Shown here: piece after piece, positions 34,228 through 43,059 of the stretch
Position numbering within the stretch: position 1 is the stretch's first letter
Layout: each line of letters starts with the position of its first letter
Source of the DNA: Arthrobacter sp. MYb23
GTDB lineage: Bacteria > Actinomycetota > Actinomycetes > Actinomycetales > Micrococcaceae
Reading direction: 5' to 3'
DNA: 64,000 nt
Assembly: GCF_002979775.1 (NCBI RefSeq)
Contig: NZ_PCPR01000006.1
Span: 140,967-204,966 of the forward strand
Made by a program: the position numbers and the translations under genes
Notes under the pieces: generated by a model
Databases searched by the model: none
The model's input: only the letters and a program-made list of their open reading frames with translations
Told to the model about the DNA's origin: nothing

Positions 34228-34318
34228 CAGTCTGTGTGATGTCCGCCTCCTCCGGAATAGTTGCAGACGCCATGCAGTTGCTCAAGATGAACCTGATTCA
34301 TTCTGAAAGGAACTGCGC

Positions 34319-35389
34319 ATGCTGTTTTCCCCTCTGGCCCTCGGCGAGCTTGAACTTTCCAACCGACTGGTGATGGCACCACTGACGCGCCTCCGCGCAG
34401 GACAGAACGGCGTGCCGGGTTCATTGATCGCTGAGCATTACCAGCAGCGGGCTTCCCTTGGGCTGATCGTCAGTGAAGGGACGTACCCGACGCCGGCAGG
34501 CCAGTCGTATCCGGGGCAGCCCGGCCTTGTCACGGAGGAGCAAATCGCAGGATGGAAGAACGTCACCGACGCTGTTCACGCTGAGGGTGGCCGCATCTTC
34601 GCGCAGATCATGCACGGCGGCCGCGTTTCGCACGCCGACATCACCAACGGCCACGAAATTGTGGGCCCCAGCGCCGTAGCCATCGACGGTGAGGTTCGCA
34701 CTCCCAACGGCAAACAGCCCTACCCGGTGCCGCGCGAACTCCGCACCGACGAACTTCCGGGAGTTATCCAGGAGCTCGTCACCGCCTCCAAGAACGCGAT
34801 CGAGGCAGGGTTCGACGGCGTTGAACTCCACTCCGCCAACGGTTACCTTCTGCACGAATTCCTTGCGCCGAACTCGAACGTTCGTACGGACAGCTACGGC
34901 GGCTCGCCGGAGAACCGCGCCCGCTTCGTGATCGAGACCGTCAACGCCGTGGTCGAAGCACTCGGTGCCAACCGCGTAGGTATCCGCATTTCCCCCGAGC
35001 ACAACGTGCAGGGAATCGCTGAAACCGACGCTGCCGACGTCCGCGCCACCTACGAAGTGTTGGTGGACACTATCGCTCCGCTGAACCTGGCCTACTTGAG
35101 CGTCCTCCACCACGACCCCAAGAGCGCCCTGGTTCAGGACCTCCGCGTGCGCTTCAACGGCACGTTCCTTGTGAACACCGGCTTCAGCGAGATCACCACC
35201 CGCGATGAAGCCTTTGCCATCATCGAAGACGGACTCGCAGACGCCGTGGTGGTGGGTCGCCCCGCCATCGCCAATCCTGATCTCGCCCGTCGCTGGCGCG
35301 ATAGCCTGCCGCTCAACGAGCCGGACGCGTCCACGTTCTACGCCGACGGTGCCGAGGGTTACACCGACTACCCGTTCTACGCCAACTAA
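34319..35389 (+). CDS. Old Yellow Enzyme-family alkene/xenobiotic reductase
   Basis: 356 residues, an FMN-binding TIM barrel. It begins LFSPLALGELELSNRLVMAPLTR, followed by QIMHGGRVSH, the substrate-binding His/Asn region ELHSANGYLLHEFLAPNSN (about residue 175) and VVGRPAIANPDLARRW near the end. It reduces activated C=C bonds of alpha,beta-unsaturated carbonyls or nitroesters using NAD(P)H. The RBS GAAAGGAA precedes the ATG. A strong terminator follows, so it is a single-gene unit. Confidence 0.94.
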   Translation: MLFSPLALGELELSNRLVMAPLTRLRAGQNGVPGSLIAEHYQQRASLGLIVSEGTYPTPAGQSYPGQPGLVTEEQIAGWKNVTDAVHAEGGRIFAQIMHGGRVSHADITNGHEIVGPSAVAIDGEVRTPNGKQPYPVPRELRTDELPGVIQELVTASKNAIEAGFDGVELHSANGYLLHEFLAPNSNVRTDSYGGSPENRARFVIETVNAVVEALGANRVGIRISPEHNVQGIAETDAADVRATYEVLVDTIAPLNLAYLSVLHHDPKSALVQDLRVRFNGTFLVNTGFSEITTRDEAFAIIEDGLADAVVVGRPAIANPDLARRWRDSLPLNEPDASTFYADGAEGYTDYPFYAN

Positions 35390-35427
35390 GCGCCTGAGGC
35401 GCAAGTAGCGCTCAGCACTTCAGCAAC

Positions 35428-35471
35428 ACCACGACGTCGGCACTCACCCTGGGTGCCGACGTCGTGGTTTA
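35428..35471 (+). terminator. Strong terminator hairpin after the OYE gene
   Basis: ACCACGACGTCGGCAC (35428-35443) pairs perfectly with GTGCCGACGTCGTGGT (35453-35468) around a 9-nt loop, with a short T-run. It is 36 nt after the stop. Confidence 0.85.
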
Positions 35472-35524
35472 ACGTGACGCGGAGCGGATTGTGACAGGGG
35501 CGCTTACCCGGCCAGCTGCCGCCG

Positions 35525-35538
35525 TTCCTATAGGATTT
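35525..35538. promoter_or_regulatory. GntR operator upstream of its own gene
   Basis: TTCCTATAGGATTT, whose core TCCTATAGGA is a perfect palindrome. Its reverse complement is identical to the 14-bp site at 36503-36516 in front of the target operon. It lies 5 nt before the regulator ATG, indicating autoregulation. Confidence 0.75.
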
Positions 35539-35543
35539 GTGCC

Positions 35544-36242
35544 ATGCCTGCTCCTTCCCCGTCCGCTGCCCGCGCTGGCTTTCCCGTCAGCCGCCAAGTG
35601 CTGGCCGACCACGTCTACGAAGCCCTCCTTGAATGGCTCATGGATGGTCGGCTGGAGCCCGGGGCCGCAGTGAGCATTGACGGGATGGCGCGGGAACTCG
35701 ACGTTTCACCGACTCCTGTCCGGGAGGCACTGGCCCGTTTGGAGCACACTGGAATGGTGCGGCGCGTGGCATTGAAGGGCTACCGCGTGGCTCCGGTTTT
35801 CACGCGGGAAGACTTCGCTGAGCTCATGGAAGCCCGCCTTTCCATTGAGCCTGTCAACGCCCGGCTTGCCTGCACGCGGATGACGCCCGAAGGCCTGGAC
35901 TCGCTGAAACAAGCCGTGGAGGACCTGAAAACTGCTCCCAGGGGCGGTTCGTTTGCTGAGTACCGTAGTTACCTCGAAGCAGATGAACGCTTCCATCAAC
36001 TCATTGCTGCGCAGGCTAATAACCAATTCCTGCTCGCGGCCTACAACACCTTGGGTGGCCAGATTCAACGCTTCCGGTTGTTTGGGGGAGTGGGCATTAC
36101 CGACGCTGAGCAGGCGATCGCGGAGCATCAGGCGGTCCTGGATGCCATGACCACCGGAGATCCGGAGAAGGCTGCGGCCATGATGGTGGATCACGTGGAG
36201 AAGGTGCGAGGCCGCGCGATGGCGGACGCACCGGAGGAGTAG
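35544..36242 (+). CDS. GntR/FadR-type transcriptional regulator
   Basis: 232 residues. The winged HTH is at about 20-85 (YEALLEWLMDGRLEPGAAVSI, SPTPVREALARLEHTGMVRR). The FCD effector domain (about 95-225) carries metal-ligand type positions D, H and H in EADERFHQLIAAQANN, EHQAVLDAM and DHVEKV. It lies 301 bp upstream of the C4-sugar operon on the same strand. A 14-bp palindrome is shared by its own promoter and that of the operon, so it is inferred to repress both until a sugar or sugar acid is bound. Confidence 0.93.
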   Translation: MPAPSPSAARAGFPVSRQVLADHVYEALLEWLMDGRLEPGAAVSIDGMARELDVSPTPVREALARLEHTGMVRRVALKGYRVAPVFTREDFAELMEARLSIEPVNARLACTRMTPEGLDSLKQAVEDLKTAPRGGSFAEYRSYLEADERFHQLIAAQANNQFLLAAYNTLGGQIQRFRLFGGVGITDAEQAIAEHQAVLDAMTTGDPEKAAAMMVDHVEKVRGRAMADAPEE

Positions 36243-36270
36243 GCCCGCGCACCATCCGCCGTCGGGGCTG

Positions 36271-36339
36271 CGCACCCGTATCCACCTTTCGCACCCGTTT
36301 TCGCTTCCCGCACCCGTACGGCGTTGGTGTCGCACCCTT
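36271..36339. repeat. Four spaced CGCACCC(G/T) units
   Basis: CGCACCCGT at 36271, 36290 and 36309, and CGCACCCTT at 36331, with spacings of 19, 19 and 22 bp, in the gap between the GntR gene and the target operon. An inverted GGGGTGCG lies near 36385. The sequence between units is pyrimidine-rich. It could bind a protein or be a decaying repeat; function unknown. The rest of the 300-bp gap holds no gene. Confidence 0.6.
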
Positions 36340-36480
36340 TTGCGCGGAATGCGCCAGAGGTTATCGGGGCGATCGGCGGATAGGGGTGCGCCCCAGCGCA
36401 GGACTGCCGCAGCACCCTCCCGTGACGCTCTTCACGCCTAAATGTAAGACATATAGGATCTAGGAAGTTTCGCAAAAGCC

Positions 36481-36516
36481 TTGACAGTATTGCCTCGTTC
36501 GTAAATCCTATAGGAA
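36481..36516 (+). promoter_or_regulatory. Promoter with GntR operator for the C4-sugar operon
   Basis: The -35 hexamer TTGACA lies at 36481-36486, and the operator AAATCCTATAGGAA (36503-36516) overlaps the expected -10 region, so bound regulator would exclude RNA polymerase. It is 28 nt before the first gene's ATG. A half-site TATAGGAT lies further upstream near 36453. Confidence 0.7.
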
Positions 36517-36543
36517 ACAGGATTCCACGAAGGAGTGATCATC

Positions 36544-37545
36544 ATGGCGTATACCGCCGAGAATTGGCCCATCACCGCGGCCCTCCTGCAGTTCCCCGGC
36601 ACCGATGCTGCGGGACAGCACATCAACGACGCCGATGCGTCCGCCTGGGCGTCGGTCCTCCAGGAAGTAAAGGACGCCGGTTTCGCAAATGCAGACCTCA
36701 CCGACAGCTGGGTCCGGCCGGGAGACCTCAGCAAGGAACGCCTCGCCGAATTCAAGCAGACCGCCGATGAAGTGGGGATCGGCGTCCCGGTCATCTCCGC
36801 AATCCGTCGCAGTGTCATTCACGCCACGGACTGGGCGGATAACCTCGCCTACAGCCACCGCACCATCGACGCCGCTGCCGAGCTTGGATGCGAAGTAGTG
36901 TCCTTCGGGCTGCACCAGGCCATTACCCCGGAGCAGCAGAAGCAGCTGTGGTTCTGGACTGTTGAGGGCTACAAAGACCCCGAAGGGGACAAGGAAGCGT
37001 GGAGCAACGGCGTGTCCCGGCTCCGTGAACTTGGAAAGCACGCCGCCGAGGCTGGCATCCTCCTCTCCCTGGAAATGTACGAGGACACCTACCTTGGCAC
37101 CGCTGACTCATCAGTTCAGCTGGTCCAGGACATCGGCCTGGACAACGTTGGCCTGAACCCGGACCTCGGCAACCTGATCCGCCTGCACCGGCCCATCGAG
37201 GACTGGCGCGAAATGGTGGCCAAGACCCTCCCGTACTCCAACTACTGGCACATGAAGAACTACATCCGGGACGAGGACGTGGCCCGCGACAGCTACATCA
37301 CCATGCCGGCGCCAATGGAAAGCGGTCTGATCAATTACCGCGAGGCTTTCAAGTTCGCCGTTTCGGTGGGATTCCAAGGCATCCTTTGCACCGAGCACTA
37401 CGGCGGAGACGGCCTCAGCGTCACTGCGAGCAACCAGGACTACCTCCGCAGGCATGTCCTGCCGAAGTCCGAGGGCTATGCACTCGGCACGAGCCAGGTA
37501 GCCCAGGGCCGCCAAGTACCGTCAACCCAGCTCGCAGGAGTCTAG
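36544..37545 (+). CDS. Sugar isomerase/epimerase (xylose isomerase-like TIM barrel)
   Basis: 333 residues from ATG 36544 (GAAGGAG upstream). Barrel features include EAGILLSLEMYEDTYLG (metal-ligand Glu, about 170-180), NVGLNPDLGNLIRLH and YWHMKNYIRDED (metal-ligand His region), with LCTEHYGGDG near the C-terminus. It probably interconverts keto and aldose forms of a short sugar or sugar acid. It is the first gene of the GntR-controlled operon and is 4 nt ahead of the kinase gene. Equivalent clusters for erythritol-type sugars do not always contain it, so its substrate is inferred only in broad terms. Confidence 0.85.
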   Translation: MAYTAENWPITAALLQFPGTDAAGQHINDADASAWASVLQEVKDAGFANADLTDSWVRPGDLSKERLAEFKQTADEVGIGVPVISAIRRSVIHATDWADNLAYSHRTIDAAAELGCEVVSFGLHQAITPEQQKQLWFWTVEGYKDPEGDKEAWSNGVSRLRELGKHAAEAGILLSLEMYEDTYLGTADSSVQLVQDIGLDNVGLNPDLGNLIRLHRPIEDWREMVAKTLPYSNYWHMKNYIRDEDVARDSYITMPAPMESGLINYREAFKFAVSVGFQGILCTEHYGGDGLSVTASNQDYLRRHVLPKSEGYALGTSQVAQGRQVPSTQLAGV

Positions 37546-37549
37546 GAAA

Positions 37550-39304
37550 ATGACACAAATTTTCGACAACCCGGCAGACTTTGCCGACGACGCGTTGGAC
37601 GGTTTTGTCGCCGCCAACCGCGGTTACGTTACCCGCGTTGACGGTGGCGTGGTGCGCTCCACAGAAGTTCCTGCCGGTCAGGTAGCCCTGGTGGTGGGCG
37701 GCGGCTCGGGACACTACCCGGCCTTCGCCGGACTGGTTGGCCCAGGCCTGGCAACCGGCTCCGCCTGCGGCAACATGTTTGCATCCCCTGCCGCCGGTCA
37801 GGTTTACCGGGTAGCGAAGGCGGCCAACGCCGGCGGGGGAGTCCTGCTCAGTTACGGTAACTACGCCGGCGACGTCCTCCACTTCGGCCAGGCACAGCTG
37901 CGGCTCAATGCTGAGGGCATCGAAACCCGCACGGTTACGGTCACAGATGACATTGCCAGTGCGCCGATCGAGCAACTGGAGAAGCGCCGCGGCATTGCGG
38001 GCGACCTTACCGTTTTCAAGATTGCCGGGGCCGCCGCAGAAGCGGGACTGAACCTTGACGACGTCGAGCGTCTGGCCATCAAGACCAACTACCGGACGCG
38101 GTCGCTCGGTGTGGCCTTTAATGGTTGCACGCTCCCGGGTGCCAAGGACCCACTGTTCCATGTGCCGGCCGGGCAGATGTCGCTCGGGCTCGGGATCCAT
38201 GGGGAGCCCGGCATCTCCGAGCACCCCATGCCCACGGCCTCCGAGCTTGCGGAGCTCCTGGTCACCAAACTGCTCAATGACAAGCCAGAAGACGCCGGTG
38301 ACCGTGTGGTCGCAATCGTCAACGGCCTTGGCACGGTGAAGTACGACGAACTGTTCCTGCTCTTCGGCAGGATCGAGAAGCTGCTCACCGCTGCCGGGAT
38401 CACGGTGGTGGAGCCGGAATGCGGCGAGCTGGTGACCAGCCTGGACATGTCCGGACTCTCATTGACGCTGCTGTGGCTGGACGAGGAACTCGAGAAGTAT
38501 TGGGCGGCGCCTGCCGATACTCCGGCCTTCCGCAAAGGCAGCATGTCGCCTCGCGCGGCCCGGGCCGAGGCAACAGCAGACGACGCCGAAGCCGCCGACG
38601 TCGAACAGCCCACCCCGGCCGCCGCTGAACTCGGGCGGCAGGCCGTGGCCATCCTCGCCCAGGTGCGCGACGTCGTCGTCGAGCATGAAGAGGAACTCGG
38701 CAAGCTGGACGCGATCGCCGGCGACGGCGACCACGGCATCGGCATGCGGCGCGGCGTGGACGCGGCAGTCGCAGCAAGCGAGTCCGCCGCCGGTTCTTCT
38801 GTTGCGAACATCCTGACCGCAGCCGGGGAAGCGTGGAGTGAGCGGGCCGGCGGGACCTCGGGCGCACTGTGGGGCTCCGCTGTTATCGCGGCCGGTCTGT
38901 CGCTGGGCAACCGCGGTACCTACACCTCGGAGGACGCGGCCGCAGCAGTCGAAGCCTTCGTGCGCGCCATCACCGATCTCGGCAAAGCCGATCCCGGAGA
39001 CAAAACCATGGTGGATGCACTCCTGCCGTTCCGGGACACCTTCCTCACAGAGCTCGACGGCGGGACTCCCGTGGACAGGGCCCTGGCAGTTGCCGCCGCG
39101 GCAGCAGAGTCCGCGGCCGCGAAGACAGCTGAACTACGGCCGCTCAAGGGCCGAGCACGTCCCCTCGCGGAAAAGAGCATTGGCCACCCTGATCCCGGCG
39201 CAGTGTCCTTTGGCTTGATCGCCACAAGGATTTCCCACTTCATTGATTCACAACTGGCCACCGCGTCGTCAGCGGCAGCGGCTGGAAACGGAGCACAAGC
39301 ATGA
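37550..39304 (+). CDS. Dihydroxyacetone/erythrulose kinase, DhaK-DhaL fusion
   Basis: 584 residues. DhaK domain (about 1-330) has [12 protein letters not shown], and the substrate-binding H217 in GLGIHGEPG. After an acidic Ala-rich linker (about 335-365) comes the DhaL ATP domain with [13 protein letters not shown]. This single-chain, ATP-using form phosphorylates DHA, or erythrulose in related tetritol clusters. The downstream RpiB-like and TpiA-like genes favour the second, as in the known route from erythrulose phosphate to erythrose 4-phosphate. It ends with an ATGA overlap into the next gene. Confidence 0.9.
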   Translation: MTQIFDNPADFADDALDGFVAANRGYVTRVDGGVVRSTEVPAGQVALVVGGGSGHYPAFAGLVGPGLATGSACGNMFASPAAGQVYRVAKAANAGGGVLLSYGNYAGDVLHFGQAQLRLNAEGIETRTVTVTDDIASAPIEQLEKRRGIAGDLTVFKIAGAAAEAGLNLDDVERLAIKTNYRTRSLGVAFNGCTLPGAKDPLFHVPAGQMSLGLGIHGEPGISEHPMPTASELAELLVTKLLNDKPEDAGDRVVAIVNGLGTVKYDELFLLFGRIEKLLTAAGITVVEPECGELVTSLDMSGLSLTLLWLDEELEKYWAAPADTPAFRKGSMSPRAARAEATADDAEAADVEQPTPAAAELGRQAVAILAQVRDVVVEHEEELGKLDAIAGDGDHGIGMRRGVDAAVAASESAAGSSVANILTAAGEAWSERAGGTSGALWGSAVIAAGLSLGNRGTYTSEDAAAAVEAFVRAITDLGKADPGDKTMVDALLPFRDTFLTELDGGTPVDRALAVAAAAAESAAAKTAELRPLKGRARPLAEKSIGHPDPGAVSFGLIATRISHFIDSQLATASSAAAAGNGAQA

Positions 39305-39783
39305 GCAGCAACCAAGGCTGGCGCATCGTCGTCGGCAATGATGAAGCCGGTGTCGAGTACAAGCAGGCGCTCCTTGCCTTGCTGGAAGCGGACCCTCGCG
39401 TTGCGTCCGTGACGGACGTCGGGGTTGGCTTCAACGATTCCACCGCCTACCCGCACGTCGCCGTGGACGCCGCCCGCAAAGTCGCTGAAGGCGAAGCGGA
39501 CCGGGCCCTGTTGATCTGCGGCACTGGGCTCGGAGTGGCCATTGCGGCCAATAAGGTCCCCGGAATCCGGGCCGTGACAGCCCACGACAGCTACTCCGTG
39601 GAACGTTCGGTACTCAGCAATAACGCCCAGGTACTGACGCTGGGCCAGCGGGTGATTGGCTTGGAACTGGCCAAAAAGCTCGTAGGGGAGTGGCTCGGCC
39701 ACACCTTCGACCAAACCTCATCCTCCGCCGCGAAGGTGGACGCCATCTGCTCGTACGAGCCCGACTACACGAAGGCAGTCTGA
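39301..39783 (+). CDS. RpiB/LacAB-type sugar-phosphate isomerase
   Basis: 160 residues. RpiB features are [12 protein letters not shown] at the N-terminus, the active-site Cys in [22 protein letters not shown] (about residue 68), and [21 protein letters not shown]. It is likely to convert an erythrulose 4-phosphate to erythrose 4-phosphate, as the EryI/DerI-type relatives do. Ribose-5-phosphate isomerase activity is also possible. Its start overlaps the kinase stop (ATGA). Confidence 0.86.
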   Translation: MSSNQGWRIVVGNDEAGVEYKQALLALLEADPRVASVTDVGVGFNDSTAYPHVAVDAARKVAEGEADRALLICGTGLGVAIAANKVPGIRAVTAHDSYSVERSVLSNNAQVLTLGQRVIGLELAKKLVGEWLGHTFDQTSSSAAKVDAICSYEPDYTKAV

Positions 39784-39785
39784 TC

Positions 39786-40775
39786 ATGACCAATCCTGAA
39801 GCAACCGAAGCCACCGCAAGCAACGCAGCCCGGAAGATCGCCGTCGTCGGCTCCGGCTACATGGGCGGCGGCATCGCCCAGGTGCTGGCGCTCGGCGGTG
39901 CGCGTGTTGCGCTTGCCGATGTTTCCGCAGAGGTAGCGCAAAAGAACTTCGACCGTTTGCTGGTGGAGTCGGACCAGTTCATCGCCGATGGCCTGTTCCC
40001 GGAGGGATCAACCGAAATCCTCAAGCAGAACCTGTGGGCTGCCAAGGACATCGAAGAAGCAGTGTCGGATGCGGACTTCATCGAGGAGTGCGTTCCCGAG
40101 GTCCTTGAAATCAAGCATCAGTCCTTGGCCCGGATCAGCGCAGCAGCCCGCCCGGATGCCGTGATCGGTTCCAACACGTCCACCATTTCCATCGCTTCCC
40201 TGGCCGAAGCCGTGACCAATCCGGAGCGGTTCCTGGGTGTGCACTTCTCCAACCCGTCGCCGTTCATTCCCGGCGTCGAGATCATCCCTCACGCTGGAAC
40301 CTCTGCCGCAACTGTGGCCGCGTCGCGCGAGCTGGTGCACGCAGCCGGCAAGCAGACCGCCGTCGTCAAGGACGTCACCGGATTCGTCCTGAACCGCCTG
40401 CAGTACGCGCTGTTCCACGAGGCAGCGCAGCTGGTGGAACAGGGCATCGCAACAGCGGACGACGTCGACACCTTGGTGCGTACCACGTTCGGCTTCCGCT
40501 TGCCCTTCTTTGGTCCGTTCGCCATCGCGGACATGGCTGGCTTGGACGTCTACAACTTCTGCTACAAGTCGCTGCAGACGGGCTTCCCGGAACGTTTCGC
40601 GACGCCGAAGATCCTTTCCGACCTGGTGGAGGCGGGCAAGCTCGGCACCAAGACCGGCGCCGGGTTCCTCAACGTCCCCGCCGAGCGCACCCCGGAACTC
40701 ATCGCCTACCGCAACAAGGCCTACGTCGCCATGCAGAAGCTCATTGAAGAGCTCGGCCCGGCCCCCATCAACTAA
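39786..40775 (+). CDS. 3-hydroxyacyl-CoA dehydrogenase-family (L-gulonate dehydrogenase-like) oxidoreductase
   Basis: 329 residues from ATG 39786. The NAD motif is IAVVGSGYMGGGIAQVLALGG. The catalytic His is in FLGVHFSNPSPFIPGVEII (about residue 145-160), and VKDVTGFVLNRLQYAL follows. The same fold serves 3-hydroxybutyryl-CoA, L-gulonate and carnitine dehydrogenases. In this sugar-phosphate operon a small hydroxy-acid substrate is more likely than an acyl-CoA, but this is inference. It is 2 nt after the isomerase gene. Confidence 0.85.
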   Translation: MTNPEATEATASNAARKIAVVGSGYMGGGIAQVLALGGARVALADVSAEVAQKNFDRLLVESDQFIADGLFPEGSTEILKQNLWAAKDIEEAVSDADFIEECVPEVLEIKHQSLARISAAARPDAVIGSNTSTISIASLAEAVTNPERFLGVHFSNPSPFIPGVEIIPHAGTSAATVAASRELVHAAGKQTAVVKDVTGFVLNRLQYALFHEAAQLVEQGIATADDVDTLVRTTFGFRLPFFGPFAIADMAGLDVYNFCYKSLQTGFPERFATPKILSDLVEAGKLGTKTGAGFLNVPAERTPELIAYRNKAYVAMQKLIEELGPAPIN

Positions 40776-40794
40776 CTCTTTACAGGAGAAACAC

Positions 40795-41559
40795 ATGACT
40801 TTCCCCGTAGAACGCACCGCAATCGTCACTGGCGCTGTATCCGAACGAGGCATCGGCCGCGCCACCGTCAACTACCTGGCCGCCCAAGGCTGGAACATCG
40901 GCATCATCGATCTTGATGACGCCGCCTGCAAGATCGCAGCCAAGGAAATCGCCGCGGAATACGGCGTGCAGGCCCACGGCGTTGGCGCCAACGTCGCCAG
41001 CGAAGCCGAGGTCCGCGCCGCCATCGACGAGCTCGAGAATGAACTCCCGCAGATCGTCGCACTGGCCAACGTTGCCGGAGTCAGCTCGCCCGTCGGCTAT
41101 CTGGAACTGGAATCAGCAGAGTGGGACCGGGTCTTGAACATCAACCTCAATGGTGTCCACTACGCCACCCGTCGCGTGGCCGAGTCCATGGTCAAGAACC
41201 GGATCGGCCGCATCGTGAACATCTCCTCCGTTTCCGCACAGCGCGGCGGTGGCACGTTCTCCAAGACTCCCTACTCCGTGGCCAAGGCAGGCGTCATCGG
41301 CCTGACCCGCGCAACTGCCCGTGAGCTCGGCGAGTACGACATCACGGTCAACGCCATCTCTCCCGGCCCCATCGATACCGACATCATGGGCGGCACACTG
41401 AGCCAGGAACGCAAGGATGAGCTGACTAAGGACCTCGTGGTGAACCGTGTGGGCTCCACCCGGGACATTGCGGCAGCCATCGCCTTCCTCATCAGCGAGG
41501 ACTCCGGATACATCTCCGGCCAGACGCTGAATGTGGATGGCGGACTGTACATGCACTAG
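40795..41559 (+). CDS. Classical short-chain dehydrogenase/reductase
   Basis: 254 residues from ATG 40795 (ACAGGAG upstream). NAD-binding motif TGAVSERGIGRATVNYLA; NVAGVSSPVG; catalytic Ser in NISSVSAQRGGG; YxxxK in TPYSVAKAGVIGLTRA; C-terminal SGYISGQTLNVDGG. All catalytic residues are present. It probably oxidises a polyol or keto-sugar in the same pathway, for example a tetritol. A 30-codon membrane ORF follows. Confidence 0.9.
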   Translation: MTFPVERTAIVTGAVSERGIGRATVNYLAAQGWNIGIIDLDDAACKIAAKEIAAEYGVQAHGVGANVASEAEVRAAIDELENELPQIVALANVAGVSSPVGYLELESAEWDRVLNINLNGVHYATRRVAESMVKNRIGRIVNISSVSAQRGGGTFSKTPYSVAKAGVIGLTRATARELGEYDITVNAISPGPIDTDIMGGTLSQERKDELTKDLVVNRVGSTRDIAAAIAFLISEDSGYISGQTLNVDGGLYMH

Positions 41560-41569
41560 GCGCCTCGCC

Positions 41570-41662
41570 ATGAAGACCTGGACAAGAGAACGCAAGATCT
41601 ACCTTGCCGTGGGCATCCTTGCCTGCGCAGTGGGCATGGTGCTCATCTTCTTCCCGCGCTGA
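41570..41662 (+). CDS. Candidate 30-aa single-pass membrane protein
   Basis: ATG 41570 to TGA 41662 encodes a basic N-terminus (MKTWTRERK) and one hydrophobic helix (IYLAVGILACAVGMVLIFF), ending PR. It lies in the 147-nt gap between the SDR and the MFS carrier, and the reading frame is clean. There is no strong RBS, so translation could depend on coupling. It may be a small subunit of the MFS carrier or chance coding. Composition and placement support a real microprotein. Confidence 0.45.
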   Translation: MKTWTRERKIYLAVGILACAVGMVLIFFPR

Positions 41663-41706
41663 TCGCGCTGCTTTAGTCATTTCCTGTCACTCAAAGAGGA
41701 GTTTCA

Positions 41707-43056
41707 ATGTCTGTTTCCACCAATTCCACGAAGGAGTTGCTGGATACGCCGGTCTTGAAATCGGCGATTTCCAAAGCGTCGCGGCGGCTTATGCCAATGC
41801 TCGTCATCCTGTACGTGGTGGCCTTCCTGGACCGCACCAACGTTGGCTTCGCCGAAGCTGCGCTGGAGGTGGACAAGGGAATCACTGCCGGAGCCTACGC
41901 CTTGGGCGCCGGTATCTTCTTCATCGGCTACGCCCTGTTCGAGATCCCCAGCAACTTGCTGCTGACCAAATTCGGCGCCAAGGTATGGCTCGCCCGCATC
42001 GCCATCACCTGGGGCATCGTGTCAGCGTGCTTCGCGTTCGTGCAGGGCGAGACGTCGTTCATCATCCTGCGGTTCCTGCTGGGTGTGACCGAAGCGGGCC
42101 TGTTCCCCGGCGTGATCATGTTCCTGGCGGCGTGGTTCCCCAACAAGGTCCGTGTGAAGATGTTCGCCATCTTCTACCTGGCCCAGCCGTTCTCCCAGAT
42201 GATGGGTGCACCCCTGTCCGGCTGGCTCATCAACATCGGTGACCAGGTTCCGGGTGTCGCAGGCTGGCAGGTCATGTTCTTCGTTGAAGGCATGCTCGCC
42301 GTCCTGGCCGGTATTGCCGCCTACTTCTTCCTCATCAACAGCCCCCAGGATGCCAAGTTCCTGACTAAGGAGGAGAAACGGGCACTCTCTGACGTCATGG
42401 CGCTCGAAGACACGGTCAAGGAAGAAACCGGACCACGTGGTGTCTTGGCGTCCATGCGTAACGGCCGAGTCTGGTACTTCACCGTCATCTACTTCTGCCT
42501 GCAAGTAGCGGTATACGGCGTAACCTTCTACCTTCCGCAGCAGGTGGCGCAGCTGACCGGCCAGAAGGTGGGTATCGCCGTCGGACTTCTTGCGGCCATC
42601 CCGTGGTTCTTCGGCATCTTTGCCTGCTACTTCATCGGAAAGGCGGCCAACACGGTGGCGCGTCGTCGCCGCTGGGGAACGGCTCTATTCATCTCCACGG
42701 GCCTGTGCATCTTCGGTTCCGCCTGGGCCGGTGCCAACCAGATGCCCGCCCTGGGCATCATCTTCATTACCCTCGCGGTGTGCAGCTTCCTCTCTGCCGG
42801 CCCCATTTGCTGGTCATATCCGACGGCGTTCCTCACCGGAACCGCCGCGGCTGCGGGCATCGGGCTGATCAACTCCCTCGGAAACCTGGGCGGCTTCGTC
42901 GCCCCGATCCTGCGCACCACGGTCAACCAGGTCACCGCCTCGGACACCGGCACCATGGGCGTCTACGCCCTGGGTGTCCTGCCGTTCGTCGCGGCGCTGT
43001 TGATGTTCGGTACCAAGCGCTTCAGCAACAAAGCCGACGAATTGTTGGAGAAGTAG
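41707..43056 (+). CDS. MFS transporter, anion:cation symporter (ACS)-like
   Basis: 449 residues, about 12 membrane segments. TM1 opens LMPMLVILYVVAFLDRTNVGFAE (the ACS motif DRTNV), and a GVTEAGLFPGVIMFLAAWFP loop follows. RBS AGAGGAG is 6 nt before the ATG. It is inferred to import the C4 sugar or sugar acid metabolised by the surrounding enzymes. The family often carries organic acids, so an aldonate is also possible. It is 3 nt upstream of the TpiA-like gene. Confidence 0.9.
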   Translation: MSVSTNSTKELLDTPVLKSAISKASRRLMPMLVILYVVAFLDRTNVGFAEAALEVDKGITAGAYALGAGIFFIGYALFEIPSNLLLTKFGAKVWLARIAITWGIVSACFAFVQGETSFIILRFLLGVTEAGLFPGVIMFLAAWFPNKVRVKMFAIFYLAQPFSQMMGAPLSGWLINIGDQVPGVAGWQVMFFVEGMLAVLAGIAAYFFLINSPQDAKFLTKEEKRALSDVMALEDTVKEETGPRGVLASMRNGRVWYFTVIYFCLQVAVYGVTFYLPQQVAQLTGQKVGIAVGLLAAIPWFFGIFACYFIGKAANTVARRRRWGTALFISTGLCIFGSAWAGANQMPALGIIFITLAVCSFLSAGPICWSYPTAFLTGTAAAAGIGLINSLGNLGGFVAPILRTTVNQVTASDTGTMGVYALGVLPFVAALLMFGTKRFSNKADELLEK

Positions 43057-43059
43057 ACC

